Source: Robiginitomaculum sp.
GTDB taxonomy: Bacteria > Pseudomonadota > Alphaproteobacteria > Caulobacterales > Maricaulaceae
NCBI GenBank assembly: GCA_015485335.1
Contig: WFTT01000055.1
Location: forward strand, 1-64,000
Direction of reading: 5' to 3'
DNA: 64,000 bases
Shown here: positions 1-10,053 of the stretch, in pieces
Layout: the number at the start of each line of letters is the position of its first letter
Numbering within the stretch: the stretch's first letter is position 1
Translations under genes and position numbers: made by a program
Notes under the pieces: model-generated
The model's database searches: none
What the model saw: the letters and a program-made list of their open reading frames with translations, nothing else
What the model was told of the DNA's origin: nothing

Positions 1-47
1 GTGAGAGCTGTGGCTACGCTGCAAATCAGGAAAAGGCTGAATTTCAT

Positions 48-275
48 GTGGTCGTGCCTGAGGAGCAACCAAGTATGTTGCCATGGCGGCAAATGCTGTT
101 TGCCGCCCAGCGGCATTTTGGCATCGCGCCCGCGCCATTCTGGTCACTCTCGGTACTGGAATGGCGTTGCCTGCATCATCCCCAAAGCGGTCATGCGGAC
201 CGGGCGGCGCTGGGCGCGCTAATGGCACAATTTCCAGATCAACAAGAACAGGTGAAAACAGATGGACCCCACTAA
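48..275 (+). CDS. GTA/phage tail assembly chaperone-like small protein (likely start ATG at 75)
   Basis: Motif MLPWRQMLFAAQRHFGIAPAPFWSLSVLEWRCL resembles the small GTA tail chaperone preceding the tape measure; GAGGAG RBS upstream of ATG 75; synteny. Confidence 0.6.
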   Translation: MVVPEEQPSMLPWRQMLFAAQRHFGIAPAPFWSLSVLEWRCLHHPQSGHADRAALGALMAQFPDQQEQVKTDGPH

Positions 276-792
276 ACCCTCACCCAATACGGATGCTATA
301 AATCGCGCTGGCGATGCGTTGCAGGCCCTGGCCGATGGACCAGCGCGCCAGGCCGCCGACGCCATTGGTGAAAGTTTTGCCCGGGCCGGGCGGCGTATTT
401 CCTCTGAACTGGAACGGGCGGCACGCACCGGTGAATTTTCCTTTCGTCGCATGGTCGAGTCCATTTTGAACGATCTGGCGCGCGTGGCCATCAACAAGGT
501 GATTGGCGGTGCCATTAGCAGCGTTCTGGGCCAGGCGGTAAGCGGGTTTTCCGGTGCGCGAGCCGATGGCGGGCCGGTCTTGCCGGGCGGGGCCTATCTG
601 GTGGGCGAGCGCGGACCAGAGCTGTTTCGCCCCAATAGCGCAGGCAGCATTGATAGCAATGTTGGCGGCGCACGGGTGGTGGTGAATTTCAACCTTGGAG
701 AGGGCTCAGACGTTAATTCGTTTCGCCGCTCGCAGGGGCAAATTTCGGCCATTTTGGCGCGCGCCGTTGAAAATGGAAGGAGCCGTCTGTGA
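262..792 (+). CDS. Short GTA-type phage tail tape measure protein
   Basis: 176 aa; ADGGPVLPGGAYLVGERGPELFRPNSAGSI motif typical of tape-measure C-termini; syntenic with GTA tail genes. Confidence 0.75.
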   Translation: MDPTKPSPNTDAINRAGDALQALADGPARQAADAIGESFARAGRRISSELERAARTGEFSFRRMVESILNDLARVAINKVIGGAISSVLGQAVSGFSGARADGGPVLPGGAYLVGERGPELFRPNSAGSIDSNVGGARVVVNFNLGEGSDVNSFRRSQGQISAILARAVENGRSRL

Positions 793-1427
793 GCAATTTT
801 CACGAAATTCGCTTTCCGGTCTCGGTTTCCTTTGCTTCTTCGGGCGGGCCGGAACGGCGCACGGAAATCATTAATCTGGTCTCCGGTGCCGAAGAGCGCA
901 ATTCGCCCTGGCAACATGCGCGTCGGCGCTATGATGCGGGGCTTGGGATCCGGTCACTGGATAATCTGCATGATGTGCTGGCCTTTTTTGAGGCCAGACG
1001 CGGACAACTCTATGGATTTAGATGGAAAGACTTTGCCGACTATACCTCGGCTTTGCCGTCGGCATCACCAACGCCAAGTGATCAGAACCTTGGGGTTGGC
1101 GATGGGGTGACGAGCTCATTCCCGCTGCAGAAAATCTATGAAGAAGGACCGTTTTCCTATGTGCGCCCAATCACCAAACCGGTGCAGGGCTCGGTCTTGG
1201 TGGCGCTGGATGGGGCGCTGCAACAAGAGGGCGTGGACTATAGCGTGGATTATACCCTAGGCACGCTCAGCTTTTTAAATGGGGCCCCGGCGAGCGGCAC
1301 ACAAATTACCGCCGGGTTTGAATTTGATGTGCCGGTGCGTTTTGACACCGCCTTTTTGAATATCACGCTGGAGGCCTTCAATGCGGGGGCAGTGCCTTCC
1401 ATCCCCATCATCGAGGTGCGGATCTGA
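789..1427 (+). CDS. GTA distal tail protein, DUF2460-like
   Basis: NFHEIRFPVSVSFASSGGPERRTEIINLVSGAEERNSPW... FRWKDFADY motifs; synteny. Confidence 0.85.
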   Translation: MSNFHEIRFPVSVSFASSGGPERRTEIINLVSGAEERNSPWQHARRRYDAGLGIRSLDNLHDVLAFFEARRGQLYGFRWKDFADYTSALPSASPTPSDQNLGVGDGVTSSFPLQKIYEEGPFSYVRPITKPVQGSVLVALDGALQQEGVDYSVDYTLGTLSFLNGAPASGTQITAGFEFDVPVRFDTAFLNITLEAFNAGAVPSIPIIEVRI

Positions 1428-2290
1428 TGCGTAATATTCCCCAGGCCTTTCAGGACAAGCTGGATAGTGGTGCCACCACTTTGTGCTGGTGCTGGAAAAT
1501 TATTCGCAAAGACGGGATTGTGCTTGGCTTTACCGAGCATGATGGCGATCTTTATTTTGATAATCTGCTGTGGAGTGCTGGCACGGGCCTAAACCCCGGG
1601 GTTATCGAGAGCGCCATCGGCTTTGCCGCAAATACGGGCTTGGCGACCGGCGTGCTGACCCAGTCTGGCATTTCTGCCGATGACATTGATCGGGGCAAAT
1701 ATGATCAGGCAAAGATAGAAATCTGGCGTGTGGATTGGCTGGATACGGCCCAGCGCGTCGGGATCTGGTCTGGTGAAATCGGCGACATTACCCGCAAGGA
1801 ACATGCCTTTGAGGCGGAGATTGCGGGCCCTGTGCGTAAGCTGAGCCGATCCTTTGGGCGCGTGTTTTCAAAACGGTGCGATGCCGAATTGGGGGACAGC
1901 CGTTGCACCAAAGATATTTCCACGGCCGCTTTTACATTTCAGGCCAATATATTGCAGGTTCTGGACGAGGCCCAGTTTAGTGTAGCATCTCTGAATGTCC
2001 CACAAAATGACTGGTTCACCGCCGGTGCCATAACCTGGATTGATGGCCAGAATGCGGGCCAGACGGCGCGTATATCCCAGTATTTTCAAAATGGGGCTGA
2101 GGATGTGTTCACCCTGGCGGCATTGCCGGTAAAACCCATTGCCATCGGCGATGCCATCAGCGTCGTGGCGGGGTGTAACAAGTCGCTGGATCATTGTTCC
2201 GGAAAATTTGCCAATGCGCTTCATTTTCGCGGTTGTCCGTTCATGCCGGGTAATGACTCGCTGATTGCCGGGCCCGTGCAAAGCCGATGA
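1427..2290 (+). CDS. GTA hub/baseplate protein, DUF2163-like
   Basis: CWCWKIIRKDGIVLGFTEHDGDL and CNKSLDHCSGKFANALHFRGCPFMPGND motifs; synteny. Confidence 0.85.
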   Translation: MRNIPQAFQDKLDSGATTLCWCWKIIRKDGIVLGFTEHDGDLYFDNLLWSAGTGLNPGVIESAIGFAANTGLATGVLTQSGISADDIDRGKYDQAKIEIWRVDWLDTAQRVGIWSGEIGDITRKEHAFEAEIAGPVRKLSRSFGRVFSKRCDAELGDSRCTKDISTAAFTFQANILQVLDEAQFSVASLNVPQNDWFTAGAITWIDGQNAGQTARISQYFQNGAEDVFTLAALPVKPIAIGDAISVVAGCNKSLDHCSGKFANALHFRGCPFMPGNDSLIAGPVQSR

Positions 2291-2727
2291 TGCCTAATCG
2301 CAGCTCCCTTCAGCAGGCAGTGTTGTTGGAAGCCAGAAAATGGATTGGAACGCCCTATCAGCATCAGGCAAGCCTGTGTCAGGTCGGCAGTGATTGTCTG
2401 GGTTTGGTGCGCGGGGTTTGGCGTCATATTTATGGGCCTGAACCTTATGAAATTCCGGCCTATGGCATGCACTGGGCGGAAATGGATGACGCCGACACCC
2501 TGTTGCAGGCGGCACAGCAATATCTGGTCGAAATTCCGATGGAAAACGCCGGTCCCGGGGATGTTTTACTGTTTCGGTTTTCACCGAAACATGTGGCCAA
2601 GCATTGTGCCATCATGTCTGCGCCCTTGCGCATTATTCACGCCTATTGGGGGCAGAGCGTCAGCGAAACCTCGCTTACCCCGTGGTGGCAGAAACGCCTT
2701 ACCGCCGCCTTTAGATTTCCAGATTGA
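2287..2727 (+). CDS. GTA NlpC/P60-family peptidase
   Basis: WIGTPYQHQASLCQVGSDCLGLVRGVW with catalytic Cys, and KHCAIMS with His; synteny. Confidence 0.85.
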   Translation: MMPNRSSLQQAVLLEARKWIGTPYQHQASLCQVGSDCLGLVRGVWRHIYGPEPYEIPAYGMHWAEMDDADTLLQAAQQYLVEIPMENAGPGDVLLFRFSPKHVAKHCAIMSAPLRIIHAYWGQSVSETSLTPWWQKRLTAAFRFPD

Positions 2728-2739
2728 TACGGATGATTT

Positions 2740-5700
2740 ATGGCACAACTCGCACTTACTTTTGCACAGCGCGCCGCCACCACGGTGGCGCAGGGCTTTG
2801 CCGCGCGCGCGATTTCCTCGCTTTTATCGAAACGTCGCGATACCGGGGCGCGTCTTGAAGAACTGCATGTTCTTTCCTCCACCGATGGAGCGCCCATGCC
2901 GATTGTTTATGGCCGGGTGCGTCTTGGCGGCCAGGTGATCTGGGCCGATCAACCCATCGAGCACCAGATTAACCGCCGCGCCGGAGGCAAGGGGGGCCCA
3001 CGCATTTCAGAGCGTAAATACACATTGAGCCTGGCGATTGGTTTGTGCGAGGGGGAAATTGATGGGATCGGGCGCATTTGGGCCGATGGGGCGGCCTTTG
3101 AGGGTACTTTGACCAGTATGCGGGTCTATACCGGCTCAGAAACACAATTGCCGGATCCACTGATAGAAACCAAAGAGAGTAGCCTAAATACGCCGGCCTT
3201 TCGCGGGCTGGCCTATGTGGTTTTTGAAGACCTGTCCTTGGAGGAATTTGGCAACCGCATTCCACAATTTTCGTTTGAGGTTTTTCGCACGCCCAAAGTG
3301 TTGGGAACGGTAAATGTGGAAGAACAGATCAAGGGCGTGTCTCTTATTCCCGGGTCTGGCGAGTTTATTTATGCAACCGAACCGGTCATCACCAACCTTG
3401 GCCCGGGTCGATCGCGAACGGAAAATGTGCATTCCTTTAAAGGGCGAACGGACGTTGAAGTCTCTTTGGATAATTTGCAAACTCACTTGCCCAATTGCAA
3501 AACCGTTTCGCTGGTCACTAGCTGGTTTGGTGATGATTTGCGCTGTGGGAATACCCAGCTTCGGCCAAAGGTGGAAGATAATCTGAAGCAAACCCAGCCT
3601 CTTAGCTGGGCGGTACAGGGGCTGGACCGCACGCAAGTGCCGTTGGTGTCACTGGATGCGCAATCGCGCCCTGTATTTGGGGGAACCCCTGCCGATGCCA
3701 CCGTGCTGCAAACCATTGCCTCCCTAAAAGGCCGGGGGCTGGAGGTGGTGTTTTATCCTTTTATTTTAATGGACATTCCGGCGGGTAATGGCTTGCCGGA
3801 TCCTTATGGTGGGGCGGAGCAGGGGGCCTTTCCTTGGCGGGGCAGAATCACGTCTTTTCCCGCCCCCGGACAGAGCAGCACCGTGGACAAAAGTGATGCC
3901 GTGATCACCCAGATTGATCAGTTTTTTGGCACGGCGGCGGGGGCAGACTTTTCGATCAATGGGCAAACCATTACCTATAATGGGCCCAATGAGTGGTCCT
4001 ATCGGCGTTTTATTCTGCATTATGCACATTTGTGCGCCATTGCCGGTGGCGTGGATGCCTTTTTGATCGGCTCCGAGCTGCGCGCCCTGACGTCCTTGCG
4101 TGATGGGGCGGGAAATTTTCCCGCCATTGCACATTTACAACAATTGGCAGCCGATGTGCGTGCCATTCTGCCTGGTGCAAAAATATCCTATGCTGCGGAC
4201 TGGTCAGAATATTTTGGTTACCAGCCACAAGATGGCTCCAATGATGTGCTCTTTAATCTGGATCCATTATGGGCGGACCCCAATATCGATTTTATTGGCG
4301 TGGATTGGTATGTGCCGTTATCGGATTGGCGTGAGGGCAATCAGCATGCGGATGCTGGCTCTTATCTCACCATATATGATGCGGAGTACCTGGCCTCCAA
4401 TATTGAGGGCGGCGAAGGCTATGACTGGTTTTATGCCAGCGATAATGACCGGCTAAGCCAGACCCGTACCACCATCAGTGACGGCGCATATGCAAAGCCC
4501 TGGGTTTTTCGCTATAAAGATTTGCGGTCCTGGTGGTCCAACGCTCATTTTGATCGGATTGGCGGGGTGGAAAACACTAGCCCGACCCTCTGGGTACCCC
4601 AGTCCAAACCGATCTGGTTTACCGAGACCGGATGCCCGGCCATCGATAAAGGGGCAAACCAGCCAAACGTATTCTTTGACGCCAAAAGCTCGGAAAGCGC
4701 GTTTCCTTATTTTTCAAACGGCCGCCGCGATGACTTTATCCAGCGGGCCTATCTGGCGGCGATGACGTCATACTGGGATCCAGCAAGCGGCAATAACCCG
4801 GTTTCCAGCGTTTATGGCGGGCCAATGATTGATGATGCAAAAGTGCTGGTCTGGACCTGGGATGCGCGGCCTTTCCCGCAATATCCGGCCTTGCTGGATG
4901 TCTGGTCAGATGGGGGTAATTGGGAAAAGGGGCATTGGCTGAATGGCCGTATGGGGATGTCATCATTGGCCGTATTGATTCAGGATATTTGTGCCAGAGC
5001 CGGTATTGATACGATTGATGTATCCCAGGTTGAAGGGGTGGTGCCGGGTTATGTCGTTAGTGGGCCGACGGATGCACGGGAGGCCCTGGAAGCTATTTTG
5101 ACGGTTTATGGGGTCGAGGTTTTTGAAGGCTTTGCCGGCTTGCGTTTTCAAAACATCAAGACTGGTGCCACAATCACAACGATTTCCCCCGATGACTTTA
5201 TTGCTGATCGTGCAGCGCAAGAACCGGGATTGACCAATCCGGATGTGGAAACCCTTCCCATAGAGGTGCGCATACAGTTTACGGACGAGGGGGCGGATTA
5301 TCAGCCCGCCTCGGCAAACGCCCGGGGGATTGTTACCCAACCGCGCCGCACCATAGATTTTTCACTGCCCTTGGTGACCGATAGTGCGTTTGTTGCGGAC
5401 TCTGCCCGGGATGTACTGGCCCGTTCAATCGCCTCGGCGCAAATTGCCAAAGTCGCCCTGCCACCTTCCTTTATGGCGCTGGAAACGGGAGATGCTATCC
5501 GCGTCACCACTTTGGATACTAACAAGGTCTGGCGGGTGGATAGTGTTGATGATGCGGCGCACCGTGAACTGGCCCTGAAAGCACAAAGCCCGGTTTCTAT
5601 TGCGCCCGTGGCCGGGGCCTGCCCCGGTCTTGCGGGCACCCCTGCAGCCAACCCTGGACCACCGGCACTGGCTGTTATGGATTTACCTCTCTTGCCCGGG

Positions 5701-6588
5701 GAGACTGATCGGAGCGGGCCAAGACTGGTGGCTTTTGCCGAGCCCTGGGCCGGGGATGTATTGGTGCTGGATGGGGCTACACAGGTAGAACGGGTGCGCC
5801 TGCTGACTCCGGCCATTATGGGCGAGGTGGTTAGCCCGGTTGGTGCTGGTGGTATTTTGGGGCGCTGGGATTATGGAACCATATTATCGGTGCAGCTTTA
5901 TGGCGGCACGCTTTCTTCGCTTGCCCAGGAAGATGTGCTTGCTGGTGGCAATGCTTTGGCCGTAGAGCATGACCCGGGAGTTTGGGAGGTGATACAGTTT
6001 CAAAACGCCATTCTAACGGGGCCAAACCGTTATGACCTTACCGGTCTGTTGCGCGGACAGGCCGGCTCTGATGATGCTTTGGATACGCCTATTGCTCAAA
6101 ACGCACGCTGTGTACTGCTAAATGGTGCCAGCCAGGTTCTGCCCATGCAGGACTTTGAAACAGATACCCCCATTGCTTTTACAGCGCGCGCGACTTCGGC
6201 CTTGCCGGGCAGTTTGGAAGAGGTTTCCCTAACCGTCACGTTCACCGATCGGGTGTCGCGTTTGCCGGCACCTGTACATGTACGCGCTACGGTTAGTCCC
6301 GGTAATACAGACATTAGCTGGATACGCCGGGCAAGAACCGGCGGCGATTATTGGGGAGCAGGGGATGTCCCGATGCTTGCCACGCCAGAGGCCTATCGGG
6401 TGCGCCTTTATGCCAGCGGTGCCGTGATTAGCGAAAAAACGGTCTCTTTGCCACAATCCAGCTATGTGGATGCTGAAATTGATTCCTTATTTCCCGATGG
6501 TAGACCAGCTACGCTAGAGGTTGGGGTTGCACAAATTTCACCGCAAAGCGGGATTGGCATAGAAACACGGCAAATTGTGTACATCTGA
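2740..6588 (+). CDS. GTA TIM-barrel/host-specificity tail protein
   Basis: 1282 aa with GTA-TIM type segments (IDFIGVDWYVPLSDWR, KPIWFTETGCPAIDKGANQPNVF); last gene of GTA tail synteny. Confidence 0.9.
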   Translation: MAQLALTFAQRAATTVAQGFAARAISSLLSKRRDTGARLEELHVLSSTDGAPMPIVYGRVRLGGQVIWADQPIEHQINRRAGGKGGPRISERKYTLSLAIGLCEGEIDGIGRIWADGAAFEGTLTSMRVYTGSETQLPDPLIETKESSLNTPAFRGLAYVVFEDLSLEEFGNRIPQFSFEVFRTPKVLGTVNVEEQIKGVSLIPGSGEFIYATEPVITNLGPGRSRTENVHSFKGRTDVEVSLDNLQTHLPNCKTVSLVTSWFGDDLRCGNTQLRPKVEDNLKQTQPLSWAVQGLDRTQVPLVSLDAQSRPVFGGTPADATVLQTIASLKGRGLEVVFYPFILMDIPAGNGLPDPYGGAEQGAFPWRGRITSFPAPGQSSTVDKSDAVITQIDQFFGTAAGADFSINGQTITYNGPNEWSYRRFILHYAHLCAIAGGVDAFLIGSELRALTSLRDGAGNFPAIAHLQQLAADVRAILPGAKISYAADWSEYFGYQPQDGSNDVLFNLDPLWADPNIDFIGVDWYVPLSDWREGNQHADAGSYLTIYDAEYLASNIEGGEGYDWFYASDNDRLSQTRTTISDGAYAKPWVFRYKDLRSWWSNAHFDRIGGVENTSPTLWVPQSKPIWFTETGCPAIDKGANQPNVFFDAKSSESAFPYFSNGRRDDFIQRAYLAAMTSYWDPASGNNPVSSVYGGPMIDDAKVLVWTWDARPFPQYPALLDVWSDGGNWEKGHWLNGRMGMSSLAVLIQDICARAGIDTIDVSQVEGVVPGYVVSGPTDAREALEAILTVYGVEVFEGFAGLRFQNIKTGATITTISPDDFIADRAAQEPGLTNPDVETLPIEVRIQFTDEGADYQPASANARGIVTQPRRTIDFSLPLVTDSAFVADSARDVLARSIASAQIAKVALPPSFMALETGDAIRVTTLDTNKVWRVDSVDDAAHRELALKAQSPVSIAPVAGACPGLAGTPAANPGPPALAVMDLPLLPGETDRSGPRLVAFAEPWAGDVLVLDGATQVERVRLLTPAIMGEVVSPVGAGGILGRWDYGTILSVQLYGGTLSSLAQEDVLAGGNALAVEHDPGVWEVIQFQNAILTGPNRYDLTGLLRGQAGSDDALDTPIAQNARCVLLNGASQVLPMQDFETDTPIAFTARATSALPGSLEEVSLTVTFTDRVSRLPAPVHVRATVSPGNTDISWIRRARTGGDYWGAGDVPMLATPEAYRVRLYASGAVISEKTVSLPQSSYVDAEIDSLFPDGRPATLEVGVAQISPQSGIGIETRQIVYI

Positions 6589-6639
6589 CCCCTTTTTTCT
6601 TCCCTCGACACCACATAAGTGTGGTATCGGAGAAATGAG

Positions 6640-7554
6640 ATGGTGAATGATCCTTATAAAACCCTGGGCGTGACCAAAAGCGCCAGTAAAGATGAAATCC
6701 GCAAGGCCTATCGAAAATTGGCCAAGAAGTATCACCCGGACATATGTCCCGGTGATGCCAAGGCTGAGGCCAAGTTCAAGGAAGCCAGTGCTGCTTTTGC
6801 GCTGCTTAACAATGATGAAGAGCGCGCCCGCTTTGACCGAGGCGAAATTGATGCTGCGGGCAACCCAACCGGGGCCCAGGGCTTTCCTGGTCAGGGACAG
6901 GGCCACGGCTTTCCTGGTGGATACGCCCCTGGCGGCTTTGAAGATATATCTGACATTCTGTCAGACCTGTTTGGCTCTCACCCGCGGGGCGGCGGTGGTA
7001 GGCGTCAGAATTTTGCCTTTCGGGGTGATGATGTTCGCTACACCTTGTCAGTGGAATTTCTGGAAGCCGTAAATGGTGCCACCAAACAGGTCAGAATGGG
7101 CGATGGTAAACAGTTGAAAATTACGATTCCCGCTGGTTCAAAAAGTGGGGACCTTCTTCGGCTGAGGGGGCAGGGCAACCCTGGCACTGGCGGTGGACCG
7201 CCCGGCGATGCGATTGTTGAGATTAAGGTCAAGCCACACAAGTATTTCAAGCGTGAAGGCAATACCATTCATCTGGACCTGCCGATCACCCTTAAGGAAG
7301 CCGTGGCCGGGGGCAAAATTTCTGTGCCCACGCCGGCCGGTACGGTCACCCTGACCTTGCCGCCTAATACCTCTTCTGGAAAAGTGTTACGCCTGAAAGG
7401 CAAGGGCGTGCCTTCGAAGAAAGGAAAAGCCGGTGACCTTCTGGTGCGGTTGATGATCGTGCTTCCCGAAAGTGCCGATCCCGCTCTAAAAAAATGTATT
7501 GCTGACTGGAAGCCAAAAGAGCACCATAACCCCCGTAAGGATTTAGGTGTATAA
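6640..7554 (+). CDS. DnaJ/CbpA-family co-chaperone
   Basis: J-domain with HPD (KKYHPDICPGD), G-rich linker and DnaJ C-terminal substrate-binding domain without a zinc-finger module; ATG 6640 chosen. Confidence 0.85.
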   Translation: MVNDPYKTLGVTKSASKDEIRKAYRKLAKKYHPDICPGDAKAEAKFKEASAAFALLNNDEERARFDRGEIDAAGNPTGAQGFPGQGQGHGFPGGYAPGGFEDISDILSDLFGSHPRGGGGRRQNFAFRGDDVRYTLSVEFLEAVNGATKQVRMGDGKQLKITIPAGSKSGDLLRLRGQGNPGTGGGPPGDAIVEIKVKPHKYFKREGNTIHLDLPITLKEAVAGGKISVPTPAGTVTLTLPPNTSSGKVLRLKGKGVPSKKGKAGDLLVRLMIVLPESADPALKKCIADWKPKEHHNPRKDLGV

Positions 7555-7598
7555 GGTGTTCACATGTGGTTCAGAACCCTTGGGGCAATATTGTGATT

Positions 7599-7937
7599 AT
7601 GAGGATACAGAACTCCATACTCTTGTTGGTCTTGCTGTTAGGCAGTGCCCTTCTGGCCCAGCCAGCCCTGGCAAAAGACCGGTCAATCTTTGCCCAGCGC
7701 TTTACGGGTGAACAGGCACGCAGTGCGTGCAAGAGTGGTGATGTGATGTGTGCCAGAAAGGCGCTGAGCATTGTCAAACAGAGGTATCCAAGTCTGCGTC
7801 ACAGCACCACTTATCTGACCCGAGGGGCCGGAGGGCAACGAGAATATGTTGTTAAAATGATCAGCCATGATGGCCGGATGGTGGAAGTGCGCATAGATGC
7901 TCGGACGGGCAGGGTTTTAGGATCTAGAGGATACTGA
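7599..7937 (+). CDS. Secreted PepSY-like small protein
   Basis: Signal peptide MRIQNSILLLVLLLGSALLAQPALA; C-terminal YVVKMISHDGRMVEVRIDARTGRVLGSRGY; directly upstream of a two-component pair. Confidence 0.6.
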   Translation: MRIQNSILLLVLLLGSALLAQPALAKDRSIFAQRFTGEQARSACKSGDVMCARKALSIVKQRYPSLRHSTTYLTRGAGGQREYVVKMISHDGRMVEVRIDARTGRVLGSRGY

Positions 7938-7938
7938 T

Positions 7939-8619
7939 ATGCGGCTTTTGGTTGTTGAAGATGACCCGGATTTGAACCGCCAACTGGTTTCTGCATTGGA
8001 AGATTCCGGTTATGTGGTTGATAAGGCATTTGATGGTGAAGAGGGGCTTTTTCTTGGAGAGACAGAGCCTTATGACGCTGTTGTGCTGGACCTGGGTTTG
8101 CCTGAAATCGATGGGGTGACAGTCTTGGAGCGCTGGCGTCGGGCCGGACTGACGTTTCCGGTGTTGATCCTGACGGCGCGTGATCGCTGGAGCGAAAAGG
8201 TTGCCGGTTTTGATGCCGGAGCGGATGATTATCTGACCAAGCCGTTTCATACCGAAGAATTACTGGCCCGGCTAAGGGCGTTGGTACGTCGCGCCGCCGG
8301 GCATGTGACCTCCACCATCGAAATTGGGGATCTTTCCGTTGATACTCGTGGTGCCCGGGTTTTTCTGAATGGTGCGCCGGTCAAGCTGACCTCGCATGAA
8401 TTTCGTCTTCTCAGTTATCTGTCCCATCACACCAACCGGGTGATTTCCAGATCGGAGCTGACAGAGCATATTTATGACCAGGATTTTGACCGAGATTCTA
8501 ATACCATCGAAGTGTTTGTTGGTCGCCTGAGAAAGAAAATCGGCATTGATCGCATCTTGACGGTACGGGGACTGGGCTATCGCCTAGTGGATCCGGCTGC
8601 GGCTGATCGTGAAGCCTAG
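7939..8619 (+). CDS. OmpR-family response regulator
   Basis: Receiver (VVEDDPDL, VVLDLGLPEIDG, LTKPF) and winged-helix DNA-binding domain. Confidence 0.93.
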   Translation: MRLLVVEDDPDLNRQLVSALEDSGYVVDKAFDGEEGLFLGETEPYDAVVLDLGLPEIDGVTVLERWRRAGLTFPVLILTARDRWSEKVAGFDAGADDYLTKPFHTEELLARLRALVRRAAGHVTSTIEIGDLSVDTRGARVFLNGAPVKLTSHEFRLLSYLSHHTNRVISRSELTEHIYDQDFDRDSNTIEVFVGRLRKKIGIDRILTVRGLGYRLVDPAAADREA

Positions 8620-10000
8620 TAATTCGCTGGCAGGTCGATTGATTGCCGGGGCGGCATTGTGGACCGTTGCCCTGTTGATTGCAGGCGCCTTTGTGTTGAC
8701 CACTCAATATCGCCGTTCGGTCCACCGGGTGGATGACGAGCGCTTGAATGCGGTCATTGAATCGTTGGCCGCGTTTTCAGAAATTTCATCAGATGGCAAA
8801 TTCTATTTGACCCGTACTCCCGGCGATCCCCGGTTTGAACGGGCGTTTTCCGGTCAGTATTGGCAAATTACGCCAATCGTAAAAAAGGGGAAACAGGAAC
8901 AAATTGCCCGTTCGGAATCCTTGTTCGATAGCGAATTGAGTATTCCTCAGGACATCCTGAAGCAGGCCACTGACAAGGCCGGCACCAATATCAAGGCAGA
9001 GCTGGTCGGACCGGATAATGAGCCCTTGCGTTCCCTGACGCGTGTGGTGAGGCTGCCCGATCAGGTGAGTGTGATGGCCATAACGGCGGCGGCTGACCGG
9101 CGCCCAGGCGATAAAGAGATTGCCCGTTTTCGCATGGTCGTTGCCTGGACGTTGGGGTTGTTTGCCACCGGTTTGGTGGTGGCCGTCATTATTCAGGTCC
9201 GTATTGGCCTGGCCCCCATCTATAAAATCAGAAAGGCCATTGCCGCTGTGCGCGAGGGAGAGGCCGAAAAGGTTGAGGGGGCCTACCCAGCCGAGCTGAC
9301 ACCATTGGCCGAAGAACTGAACAATCTGTTGGGGCACAATAAAGAAATTGTCGAGCGGGCACGTACGCATGTTGGCAACCTTGCCCATGCCTTGAAAACC
9401 CCGATCTCAGTCCTGTTGAACGAGACTAGCCCTAATAAAACAGGGCTGGAAAAGCTGGTACAGCGGCAGGCATCGACCATGGCCCGCCAGGTTGATCATC
9501 ATTTGCGCCGTGCCAGTGCCGCTGCCAGGGCCCAGGTTATTGGGGCGCGTACGCCGGTATATATGGCCGTATCAGACATGCAACGGACCCTGGAGCGACT
9601 TTTCAAAGATCAAAACCTCACCATTGAAACCCAGGTTCCCCAGGATCTGATTTTCCGGGGTGAACGACAGGATCTGGATGAATTGCTGGGCAATCTGATG
9701 GAAAATGCCTGTAAGTGGTCCAATGGGGTTGTGCGGGTTTGTGCAAAACAATCTTCAAAACTGAGTATGGAAATCAGCGTAGAAGATAATGGCCCAGGAC
9801 TGCCCGCCGAAAAGCGCAAAACCGTTTTGGCCAGAGGCGAACGACTGGATGAAAGCGCGCCAGGGTCCGGACTGGGTCTGTCCATTGTCAATGATCTTGT
9901 TGGGGCCTATGGCGGAGAGTTCTGGCTGGAAGACAGCGATCTTGGCGGCTTAAAAGTGGTGCTAAGATTACCCTGTGCTACCCGCACTGAAGGGGCATAA
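8609..10000 (+). CDS. Sensor histidine kinase
   Basis: H-box LAHALKTPISVLLNE, N-box GNLMENACKW, G-boxes EDNGPGLP and GSGLGLSIV; GTG start overlaps the regulator. Confidence 0.9.
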   Translation: MKPSNSLAGRLIAGAALWTVALLIAGAFVLTTQYRRSVHRVDDERLNAVIESLAAFSEISSDGKFYLTRTPGDPRFERAFSGQYWQITPIVKKGKQEQIARSESLFDSELSIPQDILKQATDKAGTNIKAELVGPDNEPLRSLTRVVRLPDQVSVMAITAAADRRPGDKEIARFRMVVAWTLGLFATGLVVAVIIQVRIGLAPIYKIRKAIAAVREGEAEKVEGAYPAELTPLAEELNNLLGHNKEIVERARTHVGNLAHALKTPISVLLNETSPNKTGLEKLVQRQASTMARQVDHHLRRASAAARAQVIGARTPVYMAVSDMQRTLERLFKDQNLTIETQVPQDLIFRGERQDLDELLGNLMENACKWSNGVVRVCAKQSSKLSMEISVEDNGPGLPAEKRKTVLARGERLDESAPGSGLGLSIVNDLVGAYGGEFWLEDSDLGGLKVVLRLPCATRTEGA

Positions 10001-10053
10001 ATCGAGCGTTAATACACTGTCACCCATAATGCGAAATATTTTCGGGGTACCAG

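Noticed and set aside
6610-6625. ACCACA-TAAG-TGTGGT hairpin ahead of the DnaJ gene
   Set aside because: Only a 6-bp stem without further support; may be chance.
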